Positions 10,899-23,064 of a stretch of DNA of 64,000 bases are shown here, piece after piece; position 1 is the stretch's first letter; the number at the start of each line of letters is the position of its first letter. The stretch spans positions 803,687-867,686 of the forward strand of contig NC_033645.1 in NCBI RefSeq assembly GCF_001540865.1, read 5' to 3'. The position numbers and the translations under genes were made by a program. The DNA comes from Ananas comosus (lineage: Eukaryota > Streptophyta > Magnoliopsida > Poales > Bromeliaceae). The notes under the pieces are model-generated. The model saw nothing but the letters and a program-made list of their open reading frames with translations. It did not search any database and was not told the origin of the DNA.

Positions 10899-11990
10899 TT
10901 AGTGGGTGGTAGAAGCACTTTTTCAGATCTGACTTCTACTTTGTTTCAGCTGCCATGATCAGAGTTTTTTACAATTTGAGCAGCTTAATTATTTAATTAG
11001 TCCAACTTATAGAAACTTTCAGAATATTCTTCTCCTTAAAAGCAGAGAGAAACTCTTATATAAAACTTAATTAGCTCTACTTGAATAGTCATCCTATATA
11101 ATACAGCATCTTACCAAGAGATTCTTACTCATTAGAAAAAAAAACTTGTAGAATTTTTTTATTTTTTATTGTTTATTTGTAAGTTTCTCTTTTATCGGAA
11201 AAGTTATTTTTCTTTATGCTTAATTAAAACGGTTTTATTCGGATATGGTTTCGAATAAAAAATTAAGATCCTTACACTTTCTGGTATCTTTACTTTATTA
11301 TTTATTTCTCCATAATCTGGAAGGGTCTTTAAATTTTATAATGAATGGGCCTTTCAGATGGGCTTGTTTGTTGTTGACTAGAAATTTGACAGCTCACTAT
11401 TCAAGATTCGTGCGACCAACATAAGTTGGTAGGGGAACGTGCTGAAGCAAACTGTTCAGATAAGCATCATTCCTTTTTACTTTTTTTTTTTTTTTTTTTG
11501 GTATTTTCGGTTTTTTGGCAAATAAAAAAATCTGGCATTTTTATTATAATAAAAATTAGAATCAAAATTTTAAAACTTCAAAAAGCAAAAAAGTCAACTC
11601 CTCTATTAGAATAGCATTATACCTTACAGCAAAACTAAATAGACGGTAAAATTATATATTAATTTTTTATTACGTGAATTAGAACTACTGATTCTAAGAT
11701 AAAAATGTTTCTTTCAGTTTTCTATTGGCGTCTGGTTTTTTATGTATGTATTCAAAATATTTCAATGGGCATAAACAACTTATGCATTAGCTCGAATTTG
11801 AATTTAGATGTTTCTATTTTTTATGACATATTAAAATGCTCGAACTAATCCAAACTTTTAATTAAACTAATAGAAAATAATATTCTTTACCAATTTATAT
11901 TCAACACTTTTGGAAAAGTTAGGCTACGAAGTTTGTATCAGCTTCAAAAAGTCCATCACTATAAAAAGTTCATACCAATTATTAAAAGAA
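10899..11990. other. Intergenic DNA, nothing recognised
   Basis: AT-rich DNA with a poly-T run near 11481-11500. No gene, RNA or clear repeat was supported. Confidence 0.5.
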
Positions 11991-12117
11991 AAAGGACTTT
12001 GTGGTTGATACCCGAGACACAAGTTCGAATCCTAATTGATTCACGTTTCTAACTAAGTTTATTTCTAAATGAAATAAACGAAATGGATAACGTGCTACCT
12101 ATCTCTCAAACAGAAAA
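11991..12117 (+). mobile_element. tRNA-derived SINE, 5'-truncated
   Basis: It carries a Pol III B-box-like word AAGTTCGAATCCTAATTG, then CTAAGTTTATTTCTAAATGA and GGATAACGTGCTACC. These are shared with the copies at 48494, 51064 and 56348. The A-box region is degraded or lost. It ends in a short A-rich tail. Confidence 0.7.
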
Positions 12118-12257
12118 AATTTAAAAGAAAAAGGGTCCAAAACAAATGAAAATTTGTTGGATAGGTTGCATAGATGATGCTTTACAGTTCAGGTCACTGT
12201 TTTATAATTAGATCCGCACGCAATCATTTGATGCTGATCTAGCATTGCTTATATATA

Positions 12258-12840
12258 TATATATTTTTTTTTTTTTTAAGAAAAAAATAGCAAGCTATCT
12301 ACTTCATTCATTAAGTGAAATAAACTAAGCTTATAAGGTACAAGCAGCTAAGGCTTTCTAGAGGAGAAAAAAAGGTAGAAAAAGATAAAAATGAAGAAAA
12401 AGAACGGGAGATAAGACAAGACACCAAGCAGAAAAAGATGTTAGCGGATCGTGGCGGTTTGTGGTCGGCGGTAGTAAGTTGTCAGCAGAATTTACTCATT
12501 GCTTAGATAAAGTTTCATGCGAGCCGGCGAATCTAGAGGATTGGGGGTTCGTGAATAGAAGATAAAGTTGTTTCGCTCGGTCCAGACTACCCACCATGTA
12601 GCTGACAGTAAGGACGGACCCCTTTTTCTTTTCTCCGCATCTGGTAGATTGAGATTCCTTATCCAGAGATCTCGCGCTTCGTCTAGGGGATAGCGAGGTA
12701 CTTCCGCGCCTTCCGTGTGTAGTAATAGATATTTGACGTGATCGAGACCGTCAAATATTTCTATTAGTAGAGTAGACACTATTTTGAAGTGATCGAGACC
12801 GTTCGTGCCTTGCTTGACCCACGGGTCACGCGATACCAAC
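12258..12840 (-). mobile_element. LINE 3' end (RT C-terminal fragment), 5'-truncated
   Basis: A poly-T run at 12263-12275 is the reverse of a poly-A tail, preceded (minus strand) by GATAGCTTGCTATTTTT. The minus-strand frame ending at 12492 contains SATWWVVWTERNNFIF, the tryptophan-rich WW..W.ERN.RIF signature found downstream of the zinc-binding domain in plant L1-type LINE ORF2. Only the last part of ORF2 remains. The 3' untranslated tail is shared with the SINEs and with the other LINE fragments in this window. Confidence 0.75.
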
Positions 12841-13654
12841 GCATCACCGGTTCACCGCACGCAAAACGGAACCCGACCCGACCCGACCCGACCCGAACCG
12901 AACCCGAAGTCCCCGCGCCTTCGACGCTGCAGCGCCCCTCCCCGCGCGCCACACCACGCTTGCTTCCATCATCGTCCCTCCACGTGTCCTTTGAATTCCC
13001 CGCTCGCATACGCATATAAAATAAATATAAATATATTATTTTAAAGCGTTACATATTTTTTTGAATATTTTCGTCATTTTTAAGAATTGACCGTCACGCT
13101 TGCTCGCGTGGCCGAATCGCGACCCTGACAACACCTTCCACGACACCTAACCCCAGGTGTATCCGTACGCATTTGCACCACATCTAATCAAAATTTAATC
13201 CGAGATATGAGTTAACATTTAAGAATTTATGATTACTATAAAAAATTTAAGTGTGATGACACAGAATCATGCCGAAAAAATACTGGCACGATACGACATG
13301 ATGCGTACAAAATTGTGTCGATCCGTGTCGGTCATAAAAATACGTATATGTTGACACATAATTACATAAATTTTTTTTAACAATAAAATATTATAATTGC
13401 TTATTATTTATATTTATCGAGTCTTTTTAATTTTATTAAAACTATAATTTTTTTAAAAAAAAGAGTTTTGAATTGTACTATCGACATAGAATCTATATAG
13501 TATCGATATTTTGTTGGTACAATACCTCAAATTAGATGCTGTCGGTGTAGATGGGTATATAAATTCTTGATTATTATTTACTAAAGCTTCAAAGAAATAT
13601 TATTTAAAGAAAAAATGTGCTTAAAATTTATATTTCTTTATATATATATATATA
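12841..13654. other. Intergenic DNA with a CCCGA tandem tract
   Basis: Positions 12871-12908 contain tandem CCCGA/ACCCG units in a GC-rich patch that runs to about 12990 and includes a CACGTG E-box-like word (12980-12985). No gene start downstream could be supported. The rest is AT-rich. Confidence 0.45.
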
Positions 13655-13883
13655 TACTATCAATAGTATCAAGCCCTTGGTACTATTGAGTTTTCGGCCG
13701 TTGGATGAAAGGATGTGCGGTTAGGATGATAGTGGTCCTCGGTTAAATTGATAGTGGTCCCCTAAGGTTGAGTGGGTGGTTGGTTTAATAGTATAATCTA
13801 ACGGGTGGAAAGGATCAAAGGATAGATTTAACGGTAGAAAACTCAATAGTACCAAAGGCTTAGTACCATCGATAGTATGGTAG
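13655..13883. repeat. MITE of the ACTATCRATAGTACCAAG hairpin family
   Basis: The ends are ACTATCAATAGTATCAAG on the left and, read in reverse, ACTATCGATGGTACTAAG on the right. Internal words GGTTGAGTGGGTGGTTGG and ATCTAACGG recur in the modules inside both hAT elements. Confidence 0.7.

Positions 13884-13886
<3 letters not shown>

Positions 13887-13920
<34 letters not shown>
13887..13920. repeat. (CT)n microsatellite
   Basis: About 17 uninterrupted CT units lie between two MITEs. Confidence 0.9.
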
Positions 13921-13926
<6 letters not shown>

Positions 13927-14160
13927 ACTAGGCTACTATGCTATTAATAGCACGAAGCACTTGTACTACCCAGTTTTCCGCCGTTAGACTCACCTCTTTG
14001 ATCATTTTCACCTGTTAGATATTTAGATCATACTATTCAACCAACCATCTACTCAACCCTATGGGACCCACATCATCCTAACCACACATCTCTCAATCCA
14101 ATGGCCGAAAACTTGGTAGCACCAATGATTTGGTGCTATTAATAGCATAATAGGCTAGTT
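13927..14160. repeat. MITE of the same hairpin family
   Basis: The left end AACTAGGCTACTATGCTATT pairs with the right end, which in reverse reads AACTAGCCTATTATGCTATT. Both continue into AATAGCAC. Internal words (CCACTCAACC-like and ATCCAATGGCCGAAAA) match the other modules. Confidence 0.75.
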
Positions 14161-14199
14161 TTATATATATATATATATATATATAAATATATAGAATTA

Positions 14200-14734
14200 G
14201 GCTACTATACTATCTATAGTACGGGAGCTCCCGTACTACAGTGTTGTTTTCGATCTTAGGGCGTTCAAATCAACGATCCACACCGTTAAATATGATCTAG
14301 GGTATATGAAGTTTTTAGGAATAAAATTTTAGTTCTTTTCGATATCGTTTATTTAGTAAATAAATTATGTCAAAATGGACGGTGGGAATTGAATACTCTT
14401 TAAAATTTGAGCATAGGACTTTTAAATTCAAGATCAAGAATGTTAACCTTAATCTATATAGTTTAAAGAATTTTCTATCAAAATTTGAAGAAATTTAGAT
14501 TCTTCTACACCGTTAAACTCCAAACTCGTCATAATAGCCATTGAAATTTGACAATTTTGAAATATTTTGATCATAAAGTAATTAAACTATGTCGAAAAAA
14601 TATAAAATTTTATTTCTAAAAACTTTAAATACCCTAGATCAGTTTTAACGGTGTGGATCGTTGATTTGAACGCCCGAAGATCGAAAACAACACTATAGTA
14701 CGGGAGCTCCCGTACTATAGATAGTATAGTAGCC
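14200..14734. mobile_element. MITE with about 90-bp TIRs, just upstream of PLD
   Basis: The left end GGCTACTATACTATCTATAG is followed by TACGGGAGCTCCCGTA, itself a perfect palindrome. The right end is the inverted copy and ends at AGTAGCC (14734). Further inside, CAACGATCCACACCGTTAAA on the left pairs with TTTAACGGTGTGGATCGTTG on the right. There is no coding capacity. It ends 320 bp before the PLD start codon, so its right arm may lie in or beside the promoter. Confidence 0.85.
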
Positions 14735-15053
14735 GGACTCTATATATATAATGAGATGTAGGCGTGACCGTCATGCAGGCATTGTTGTTCTCCACCTCGT
14801 CCAACTCTAACACGTTACCCAGTTCCAAATTAATCATTAAACCTTAAAATTAAATAATGTTTTCAATTTAATTTACTTAACTTATTTACATGTTGAGATC
14901 TCCGCGATCTCGACGCTCGTTGTATTGTGTGGCACTGGAGAAGCTCACAGTTGTCCACCAACCAATACCACCCTTCGTCCTCCTCCTCCTCCTCCGCCGC
15001 CACCGCCACCTCCTCCTCCTCCGCCGGCACCGCCGCCGTAGCCTCCGCCGCCG
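14735..15053 (+). promoter_or_regulatory. PLD promoter and 5' leader region
   Basis: A TATATATATAA run (about 14741-14751) is the only TATA candidate. The last 90 bp before the ATG are rich in CCTCCT and CCGCCG, in keeping with a GC-rich leader. The transcription start cannot be fixed from sequence. Confidence 0.4.
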
Positions 15054-17854
15054 ATGGCGTCCTCCGACGCGGCGGAGGACTCGTCGGAGAAGCCCTTGCT
15101 CCTCCACGGCGACCTCGACCTCTGGATCCTCGAGGCGCGGCGCCTCCCCAACATGGACCTGTTCTCCGAGCGCCTCCGCCGCTGCTTCTCCGCGTGCCGA
15201 CCCCCGATCCGCTCCTCCTCCAACCCCGAGCACGGCCATGGCGGCGGCCACCACCACATGAAGGGGAAGATCATCACCAGCGACCCCTACGTCACCGTCT
15301 CCGTCGCCGGCGCAGTGGTGGCGCGCACCCGCGTGATCCCCAACTCCCAGGACCCCGAGTGGGGGGAGCACTTCGTGGTCCCCCTCGCCCACCGCGCCGC
15401 CGCCGTGGAGTTCCACGTCAAGGACAACGACGTCTTCGGCGCGCAGCTCATCGGCACCGCCTCCGTCCCCGCGCACCGCCTCCTCGCCGACTCCGGCGAG
15501 GAGGTGCGCGGGTGGTTCCCCGTGATCGGCCCCTCGGGTAAGCCCCACAAGCCCGACACCGCGCTCCTCGTCGCCCTCCGCTTCGTCCCCCTCGACCGGA
15601 GCCCTAGCTACCTCCCCGGGATCGCCGGGGACCCGGGGAGCGGCGGGGTCCGGGACGCGTACTTCCCCCTCCGCCGCGGCGGGGCCGTGACGCTGTACCA
15701 GGACGCGCACGTGCGGGAGGGGGAGCTCCCCCCCATCGAGCTCGAGGAAGGGAGCTCCTTCCGCCACGGCACGTGCTGGGAGGACATATGCCACGCGATC
15801 CTCGAGGCGCACCATTTGATCTACATCGTGGGGTGGTCGGTGTACCACAAGGTGAGGCTCGTGAGGGAGCCGACGCGGCCGATCCCGAGCGCCGGGAAGC
15901 TCACGCTCGGGGAGCTCCTCAAGTACAAGTCCCAGGAGGGGGTGCGGGTGTGCCTGCTCGTGTGGGACGATAAGACGTCGCACGACAAGCTCCTCATCAA
16001 GACGGTAAGGCCGATCGCGACCACTTTCCCCCAATTGTTGTTGGAATTGTGATTGTGATTGTGATTGTGTACTGTGGCGACATTTTTGCGGTCAAAATGA
16101 TGAATTTTTCAGTGATAATCAATTTGTTGTTTGATATGAACGGTAGCAACTTATGCACGAGAAATTTGAGCGCATAAAGTGTTTGTTATTTGTCCTAATA
16201 GGCAAGTTTATGGCTTGCCCATGCATACACCCTTGTGCCATGGTTGAAGTTCACAGAAAATGACTTTTTGGCATTGTTGGATTCGATTTCTATTTCTTTG
16301 GAACACAAATTTTTTTGTTTTAGTACAGGACGAATGATGTTAATTCCTGGGACGAGGTGATACTAATTGTGCAACTTTGAGGATGCTCAAATAGCCATAC
16401 GAGCTTCGAGGCGGTATATGTCAATACATAGCTATTAACTCTCTCAATTGTAGTACTTCCTCAATATAATTCACTAATTCTCTTTATCCGGGCTGCTGCT
16501 TAAGATTCTTATTGTTGTTTCAGTGTTCTTCCTATTTTAGTAAATCTGATTTCTAGTTTTTCTTTAGCTGTATACTTTTGCGCCATGTCCATCTCTAATT
16601 CAGCTTTTTTTCGGAGTCCACTATAAATTCTGTGACATATATAGCATATAATATATGTGGAACTATCAACAGTTCTAATCATTTGAAAGGTTCTGTTTCT
16701 ATCCGGTTACTGACAAGAAATTGAATTAAACCGAACTTTTGGTCAAGCACATCATGCAAGTTTATAAACATGTCCTAGTCATTTTCCTTCTTTTGCTTAT
16801 GCTCAACTTGCAATTTATTGATGTTTCTGGCACTGTATTTGGGTAATTCTGCAGGGGGGAGTGATGCAGACTCATGATGAAGAAACTAGAAAGTTCTTCA
16901 AGCATTCTTCGGTAATTTGTGTGCTGGCACCTCGTTATGCCAGCAGCAAGCTTAGCATTTTTAAACAGCAGGCAGGTTCCAACATCAATTGCTATGAGTA
17001 TCAATGTTACTTTATCCTATTAATGTGCTCTATAGTTTATCTTATATGACACATTAGAGAAGAATGAACTTTGAATATTTTGATTTCACAGCTGAACAAT
17101 TATGACCTTATTTTCACTTCGGTTAGAACCCAGATTTTTGCAGCATTTTCCATCATATTGTATCATGATACATTTTTTCGCAGTCTGTTCCGTGTATAAC
17201 TTGTGCCATTTCTTCTAAACTGTGGATTAATTTCCTCTGCTTTGGATGCAGGTTGTAGGGACTCTCTTTACCCACCATCAAAAATGTTTACTGGTTGACA
17301 CACAGGCTTCTAGAAATAACCGCAAAATTACAGCTTTCATTGGAGGTCTTGATCTTTGTGATGGCCGTTATGATACACCAGAGCATAGGCTTTTCCGTGA
17401 TCTTGACACTGTATTTCAAAATGATATCCACAATCCCACCTTTGCTGTGAGTACAATTTTCCCTTGAATATGCCATTGAATACCTTATACTTTAAGTCGC
17501 CTACATACGGACCTTTCCTATATAAGCTGACTTAAGGTTGGCACTCTGTTTCAAAGTGATTTCCGCATTTGCACATTTGCTGTGTGTCATAGTTTTGCTT
17601 GACATTCCTTTTAATTCCTTATATGTTTTTGCCTTTATCAGTATCTATGGTTTCTGCATTAGTCAAACTTAATGCAGTCCTATAGTAGAATGACTTCCAC
17701 TGCTGTTAAGCTGGAGATGTAAAATTCATTAGCTTGAGGAAAATTGTTCTTCCCAGACTCTTGTTAGTTTATTTCTATATTCTTTTCTTTTGCTTGTTTA
17801 TATACTGTGTGATGTTATTGCGACCAAATGCTCTTATATTCTGGTCTTTACTAT

Positions 17855-17892
<38 letters not shown>

Positions 17893-20514
17893 TTTTCTTA
17901 TTATCATCCATATATTATATTCTTATTTGTAGGCAGAAACTAAAGGCCCAAGACAACCATGGCATGATCTACATTGCAAAATTGAAGGCCCCGCTGCGTA
18001 TGATATCCTTACAAACTTTGAACAACGTTGGCGTAAGGCAACAAAGTGGCGTGATCGCTTTAAAAGAGCTTCTCACTGGAAAGATGACGCCTTGATAAAA
18101 CTCGAGCGAATTTCATGGATACTCAGTCCATCTTCAACTGTTCCAAACGATGATCCAAGTCTATGCGTTTCTAGTGAGGAAGATCCTGAAAACTGGCATG
18201 TTCAGGTTGTATAATATGCAGTTTTTATGTTCTGTTGTTATGTTTATTTCGAATTTTAATGACTTCTTAAAATGATTTAATTTTGAAAGTCTCTTTAGGT
18301 TTTCCGGTCTATAGACTCTGGATCAGTGAAAGGATTTCCCAAAGATTGTCAAGAAGCTTCAGAAAAGGTTGTTGCAATACCATTTTGAGAAATTATGCTT
18401 GTTCCAACCTACCATTCAACTCTTACTGGCTTATTTTTCAATGTGTTGTTTGCAGAACCTTGTCTGTCGAAAGAATCTAACAATAGATAAGAGCATCCAC
18501 ACAGCATATGTTAGGGCTATTAGATCAGCTCAACATTTCATATATATTGAGAACCAATATTTTCTTGGTTCTTCATATGGTTGGCCATCCTACAAGAATG
18601 CAGGTTTGTGTATTCTCTTTTCTGCACTATTTTTTAAAGCCATTGTTTAGAAGTACATATTTGGCATTCATAACATTCCAATATAACCATTTTGGCATTA
18701 ATTTTGAGTTTTGATAATTCTGTGCTTATGATGTTCAATGAACTGTAAGTCATAGTTAGTTTGTTGTAAATATTTTCTGGTAGTACCTTTTGAGGTTTCT
18801 GAATACAGAAATTTGCTGGCATTGACAGGTGCTGATAATCTGATACCGATGGAATTGGCCTTAAAAGTAGCAAGCAAGATTAGAGCCGGAGAACGATTTG
18901 CGGTATATGTGGTCATTCCGATGTGGCCTGAAGGAGTCCCAACTGCTGCCTCCGTGCAAGAAATTCTTTTCTGGCAGGTAATTATTATTCTTTTCGAAGT
19001 TACATAACCAAGTATTAGTATTTGGGAAATCTGCAAATTGTTTTTCATTTTGATTTTCTGACTTTCTTGAGGGAATGAATTATTAAGCTTTGACAGATAT
19101 ATTCATTTCCTATTAACACTACAGTTCCTTGTCCTTTTTGAATTCCTAGTTAATTACTGGAGCATTTTTCACATTATTTGGCCAATTCGGTTTTCTTTTT
19201 CTTTTTTTTTTTGGGGGAGAATTTATCTGATCTTTCTATTTTTCCAATTAAATTGCCATGGATATCAATCATACATTGTGCCTCTCTTTAACTGTTAGGA
19301 TGTTTTTATCCTTGCAGAGCCAGACCATGCAGATGATGTATGAAATCATTGGGCAAGAGATCAGATCATCAAATCTTGAGAATGCACATCCACAAGACTA
19401 CCTGAATTTCTACTGTCTTGGCAACAGGGAAGAACTGCCCGAAGACGACAACCAGACTGATAATCAGTCTACAGATAAAAGTACAGCGGTAATTCCTACT
19501 TTGACTTAACTTATATGTACACAGTAACTTTCTAAGTCTGATAATATCTAATCAAAAGAATAAGTTAAAATATGTCCCATAGTTTTACTTGTCCTTGTTC
19601 AGTAGAATTTACACATTTTGTTTCTCAAATATACTCAGGCCCTAAGTCGAAAATTCCGCCGTTTCATGATCTATGTTCACGCAAAAGGGATGATTATAGA
19701 TGATGAGTATGTGATTTTGGGATCAGCTAATATCAATCAGAGATCTCTAGCTGGGTCAAGAGACACTGAAATTGCTATGGGTGCATACCAACGCCATCAT
19801 ACATGGGCAGAGAAGAAGAGACATCCACGTGGCCAGGTTGGAAGTTAGTTACCTTTTCTCATTATTTTCTCTACCTTCAATGAAATTGCCATCATATCTC
19901 AATACATGCTTAATTTCTATAGCTTCTCAACAAATGAATCTCTCTGCAAGTGCAACTACTCATTCGGCAAGTAGCTTAGTCGACTAAAAGACACGTCATG
20001 AGGAAGAATGTGATATTTTTGCTTGCTATTTTGTTGCATATGAGTGAAAAAACAAATCATTATATTCTCTTTTGTGTAAAATCGAGTCAAATGGTCATTT
20101 AGGATGACATATGAACTGAAATATCTGCATTGCTTGGCAAGACAAGTTTTCTATTTTACGGGTAATTAATTCTTAACAATTTTGAATGTATCTTACAGAA
20201 AGTATCACAAACTTCTACAGGTATATGGATACAGGATGTCGCTGTGGGCAGAGCATCTTGGCTTGGTAGACAACCGATTTAAGGAACCCCAGAGTTTGGA
20301 CTGCGTAAAACTTGTCAATGAGATAGCTGAGAAGAATTGGGCCAAATTCACTGCCGAGGAAATGAGGACACTGCAAGGGCACCTTCTAAAATACCCGGTA
20401 AAGGTCGAAGCAGACGGCGAGGCGGGGCCACTTCCCAACCAAGAGTGCTTCCCCGATGTCGGTGGAAGGATTTTCGGAGCATCCACTTCGCTCCCTGATG
20501 CACTAACCATGTAG
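15054..20514 (+). CDS. PLDDELTA: Phospholipase D delta-type (C2-PLD), 10 exons
   Basis: Hydrolyses membrane phospholipids to phosphatidic acid. Exons by splice sites and frame: 15054-16004, 16855-16971, 17252-17446, 17933-18205, 18299-18367, 18456-18603, 18829-18977, 19318-19488, 19639-19836, 20221-20514, giving 854 aa (plant PLD-delta is about this size). Residues about 12-175 form a Ca2+-binding C2 domain ([26 protein letters not shown]). The two HxKxxxxD catalytic motifs are H365-Q-K367..D372 ([10 protein letters not shown]) and H705-A-K707..D712 ([10 protein letters not shown]). [13 protein letters not shown] and the C-terminal FPDVGG block are also intact. The N-terminal LLHGDLDL and RRLPNMD..SE words favour delta over alpha. 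Exon 1 is very GC-rich and the later exons are AT-rich. The intron after exon 2 appears to begin with GC, not GT. Intron 3 carries a TA microsatellite (17859-17891). No disabling change was seen. Confidence 0.93.
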
Positions 20515-20969
20515 AGAAGTCGCGAGACAGCTTATCACTATTTAAAGGCCGGAATATAATTAGGTTTTTGCAAGATTGCTTCATTTATTCTTCAATTTTC
20601 CATCTTATTTCAACCTAGTAAAAACAAACAAAATACATTGGAGAAAAGGAAGATGTTGTTCCCTACTGGAAGAACTATACTTATTGGAAGTCGAAGCTTT
20701 GGTTTTTTTAATCCTTTTGCTTCTCATTTCTGTTAATTTACGTGATAAAAACATTTGATGTGCTTGATTTGTTGAACATTGGTTGTATAGTGTTTAGGTC
20801 CAGTGGATTGTGGATGTATTTTTTTGTACAAATAAATCATAATGGTGAAATGTGGATGTGTTTTCATGTGTCACTCGCGTAGCATCTTCCAACCTGCCGG
20901 TTGCAATAAGTTAAAATTAATGTTTATTATTTTATTAATTTATTCCCATCATTTCAAGTTTTATCTACT
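20515..20969. other. PLD 3' flank
   Basis: Contains the likely 3' untranslated region; AATAAATCAT near 20830 is a possible polyadenylation signal. Nothing else is recognised. Confidence 0.4.
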
Positions 20970-21288
20970 TTTTATTTTTTTTTAGAGAAAAAAGGGTATA
21001 AGTTATCGGCTTCATTCTTTGGTAATGAATTAAACTATATGGTTGAGAAAATTATTTCTTTTGAGAGAATAAAAATAAGACGAAAAGATTAAAAAAACTA
21101 AAAGTAAAAAAAAAAAGTTAATAGAGTTTTAATGTATCTGCAATGAATTAGAATATTAGAATATATGGCTGAGAAAATCGAATCTTTTAAGAGAATAAAA
21201 AGTGAGATAAACGGATTAAAAAAATAAAAAACATAAAAAAGTCAATACAGTTTTACTGTATCTACAACGGAGTTCAACGCTCATTCAA
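20970..21288 (-). repeat. LINE 3'-tail remnant with a tandem duplication
   Basis: A T-run then GTATAAGTTATCGGCTTCATT and GAATTAAACTATATGG resemble the reversed LINE tails at 46008 and 63273. Two tandem units of about 125 bp follow (about 21037-21161 and 21162-21288), both starting ATATGG(T/C)TGAGAAAAT and sharing AGAGAATAAAAA. No ORF2 sequence remains. Confidence 0.55.
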
Positions 21289-22799
21289 AATCACAACGCT
21301 TCCATATTTTGCGGTTTCTACCACTATTTTATAATGCCAGAAAACAAATTATTTTTCTTTTAAAAGAATGTTGTTAGCGAAGCAATCCAAACTACGCTGT
21401 TTTTTTTCCACTATCGCTAGCGCAGTGTTGGTCGCCCACCGTTTGTTATCTTCTTTCTCGCGATTTTCACTGTAATACATTTTTGCTGAAAAAGTGTGAA
21501 TCTTATGCGAAATACTGCATAAAATAATTGATACCTAAAATTTTACAAATTTTAACTTTATAAGGAATTGGTAGTATTTATAACTTTTCTAAGAAAATAT
21601 ATCCTAACTTAACTAAATGTCATGCTATTTAATGAAATTTTATATAATTAACATGTAGCTAAATTCATTAAATTCTAATAACACTCGAAAGAGGAATTTT
21701 CTAACTCAAAAGGAATGAAAGTTAGATAGTAAAATAATTTTTTTTTAAAATTTAGTTATTTATTTTTAAAAAATTTTATAATTCATGTAAGTTCTATACG
21801 TTTATACTTTTTTTTTTTCCTTTTCTTTTTTAACCTTTCAAACATAAGGGCGCGGGCCGGGTCTTTCAAACGAAAAGTCTTTTATATCACATTTATTCTA
21901 TATATACACACATGCCAACATATATAAGCACAATTTTTTATAAAAAAAATAATACTTTAATATAAAATTGTTATATTATTTTTTATTAAACTCTACATTA
22001 TCTTGCATGTTATAATATAATTGATTTGTCATATATCTTATATGTTAGAACTATCAGAAAGCAATCCGTTTTTATTCAAATCGAGCTTTAATTGAAAGAC
22101 AAGCATTTAAGAAAAATATTATGCCTTTTGAATCCTACGCCGGTATAAAATTAAAAATTTATTTATTGCGCTAAAGTGATATCAGATCCACGTCTTGCGC
22201 ACGAGCGTAGCAAAATTTTATATTCATTTATCTCATAATATAATTTTTTTTACACATGTAATTGGGCACGAGCGTAGGGAATTGGAGACGGGAGGGTTCT
22301 CAGACCTCCCGCTCCATTTCTTTTTGGGGCAAGGGTAAATTGAGGATGAATTATTTTTTATTTTATTTTTGACCTCCACTTATAAATCGGAGTAGATTGA
22401 AGGAAGAAAAGAATCTCCTGTCTATCGCTTCATTTACTTGACGGATCAAAACAGATTCGGAGTGAATTATATTTTTCTATATTTTTTATTTTCACTTATC
22501 GCCCTATTCAGAATGGATTTGGTAGAAGCTCCACCAATTCGAATCCATTTACATTCCTACATGAGTGTAGCAAAATTCTATATTTATTTATGAAAAAACT
22601 TTAAATATCACTCCTATGGTTTCGCATTTTTTCATTTTAGTACTCTGTGATTTACATACAATCTAAATATTTCAAAATACGCATATATTTTAAAATTTTA
22701 TAATAATTGAAAAAAATTATATTAATTTTTTTTTAAAAATTTTCTTTTCAAAATTAATAGAAAAAGAATTAAAAATAAAATTAAAAAATATAAAAAAGG
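21289..22799. other. Intergenic DNA, nothing firm
   Basis: AT-rich. Positions about 22605-22700 match one arm of the MULE-type MITE (CTATGGTTTCGCA), without a partner arm. No gene was supported. Confidence 0.45.
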
Positions 22800-22800
22800 G

Positions 22801-22825
22801 GTGGGCCCCACCTGCCTGGGCCCAC
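22801..22825 (+). promoter_or_regulatory. Paired site-II-like elements (TGGGCC)
   Basis: GTGGGCCCCA (22801-22810) and CTGGGCCCAC (22816-22825) lie in a GC-rich patch about 240 bp upstream of the CDC20-like ATG. TGGGCY motifs are known binding sites for TCP factors in promoters of proliferation genes. Function here is inferred from the motif and its position. Confidence 0.45.
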
Positions 22826-22984
22826 CCCCTCTCTCCTTCCCGCTTCCCGCCCCGCGCGCCGCGCTCGCGGTCGCGCTCGCGCTCGCCCCCACCTGTCCCA
22901 AAACTGAGGATTCATATATACTACTACTATAGATAGATAGATATTATAGATAGATAATATAATAACCCTCTTTCCCTCTGTTTC

Positions 22985-22988
<4 letters not shown>

Positions 22989-23031
<43 letters not shown>
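22989..23031. repeat. (CT)n tract in the CDC20-like leader
   Basis: About 21 CT units end 34 bp before the ATG at 23065. CT-rich tracts also sit in the leader of the CDC20 gene (35262-35291) and in the 33.4-kb relic. Confidence 0.85.
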
Positions 23032-23036
<5 letters not shown>

Positions 23037-23064
23037 CCGATCGATCGGATTTGGAGGCTCATTA

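Noticed and set aside
12871..13019. Pro/Arg-rich frames over the CCCGA tract as a possible gene start
   Set aside because: Low-complexity repeat translation without a following exon or domain.
14886..16034. 382-residue minus-strand open frame over PLD exon 1
   Set aside because: It is a shadow of the very GC-rich PLD exon on the other strand. Composition is Arg/Glu/Gly-rich with no domain, and the plus strand encodes a clear C2 domain.
20198..20220. Earlier acceptor (TTACAG) for the last PLD exon
   Set aside because: It shifts the frame and breaks the conserved [19 protein letters not shown] join; the AG at 20219-20220 keeps it.
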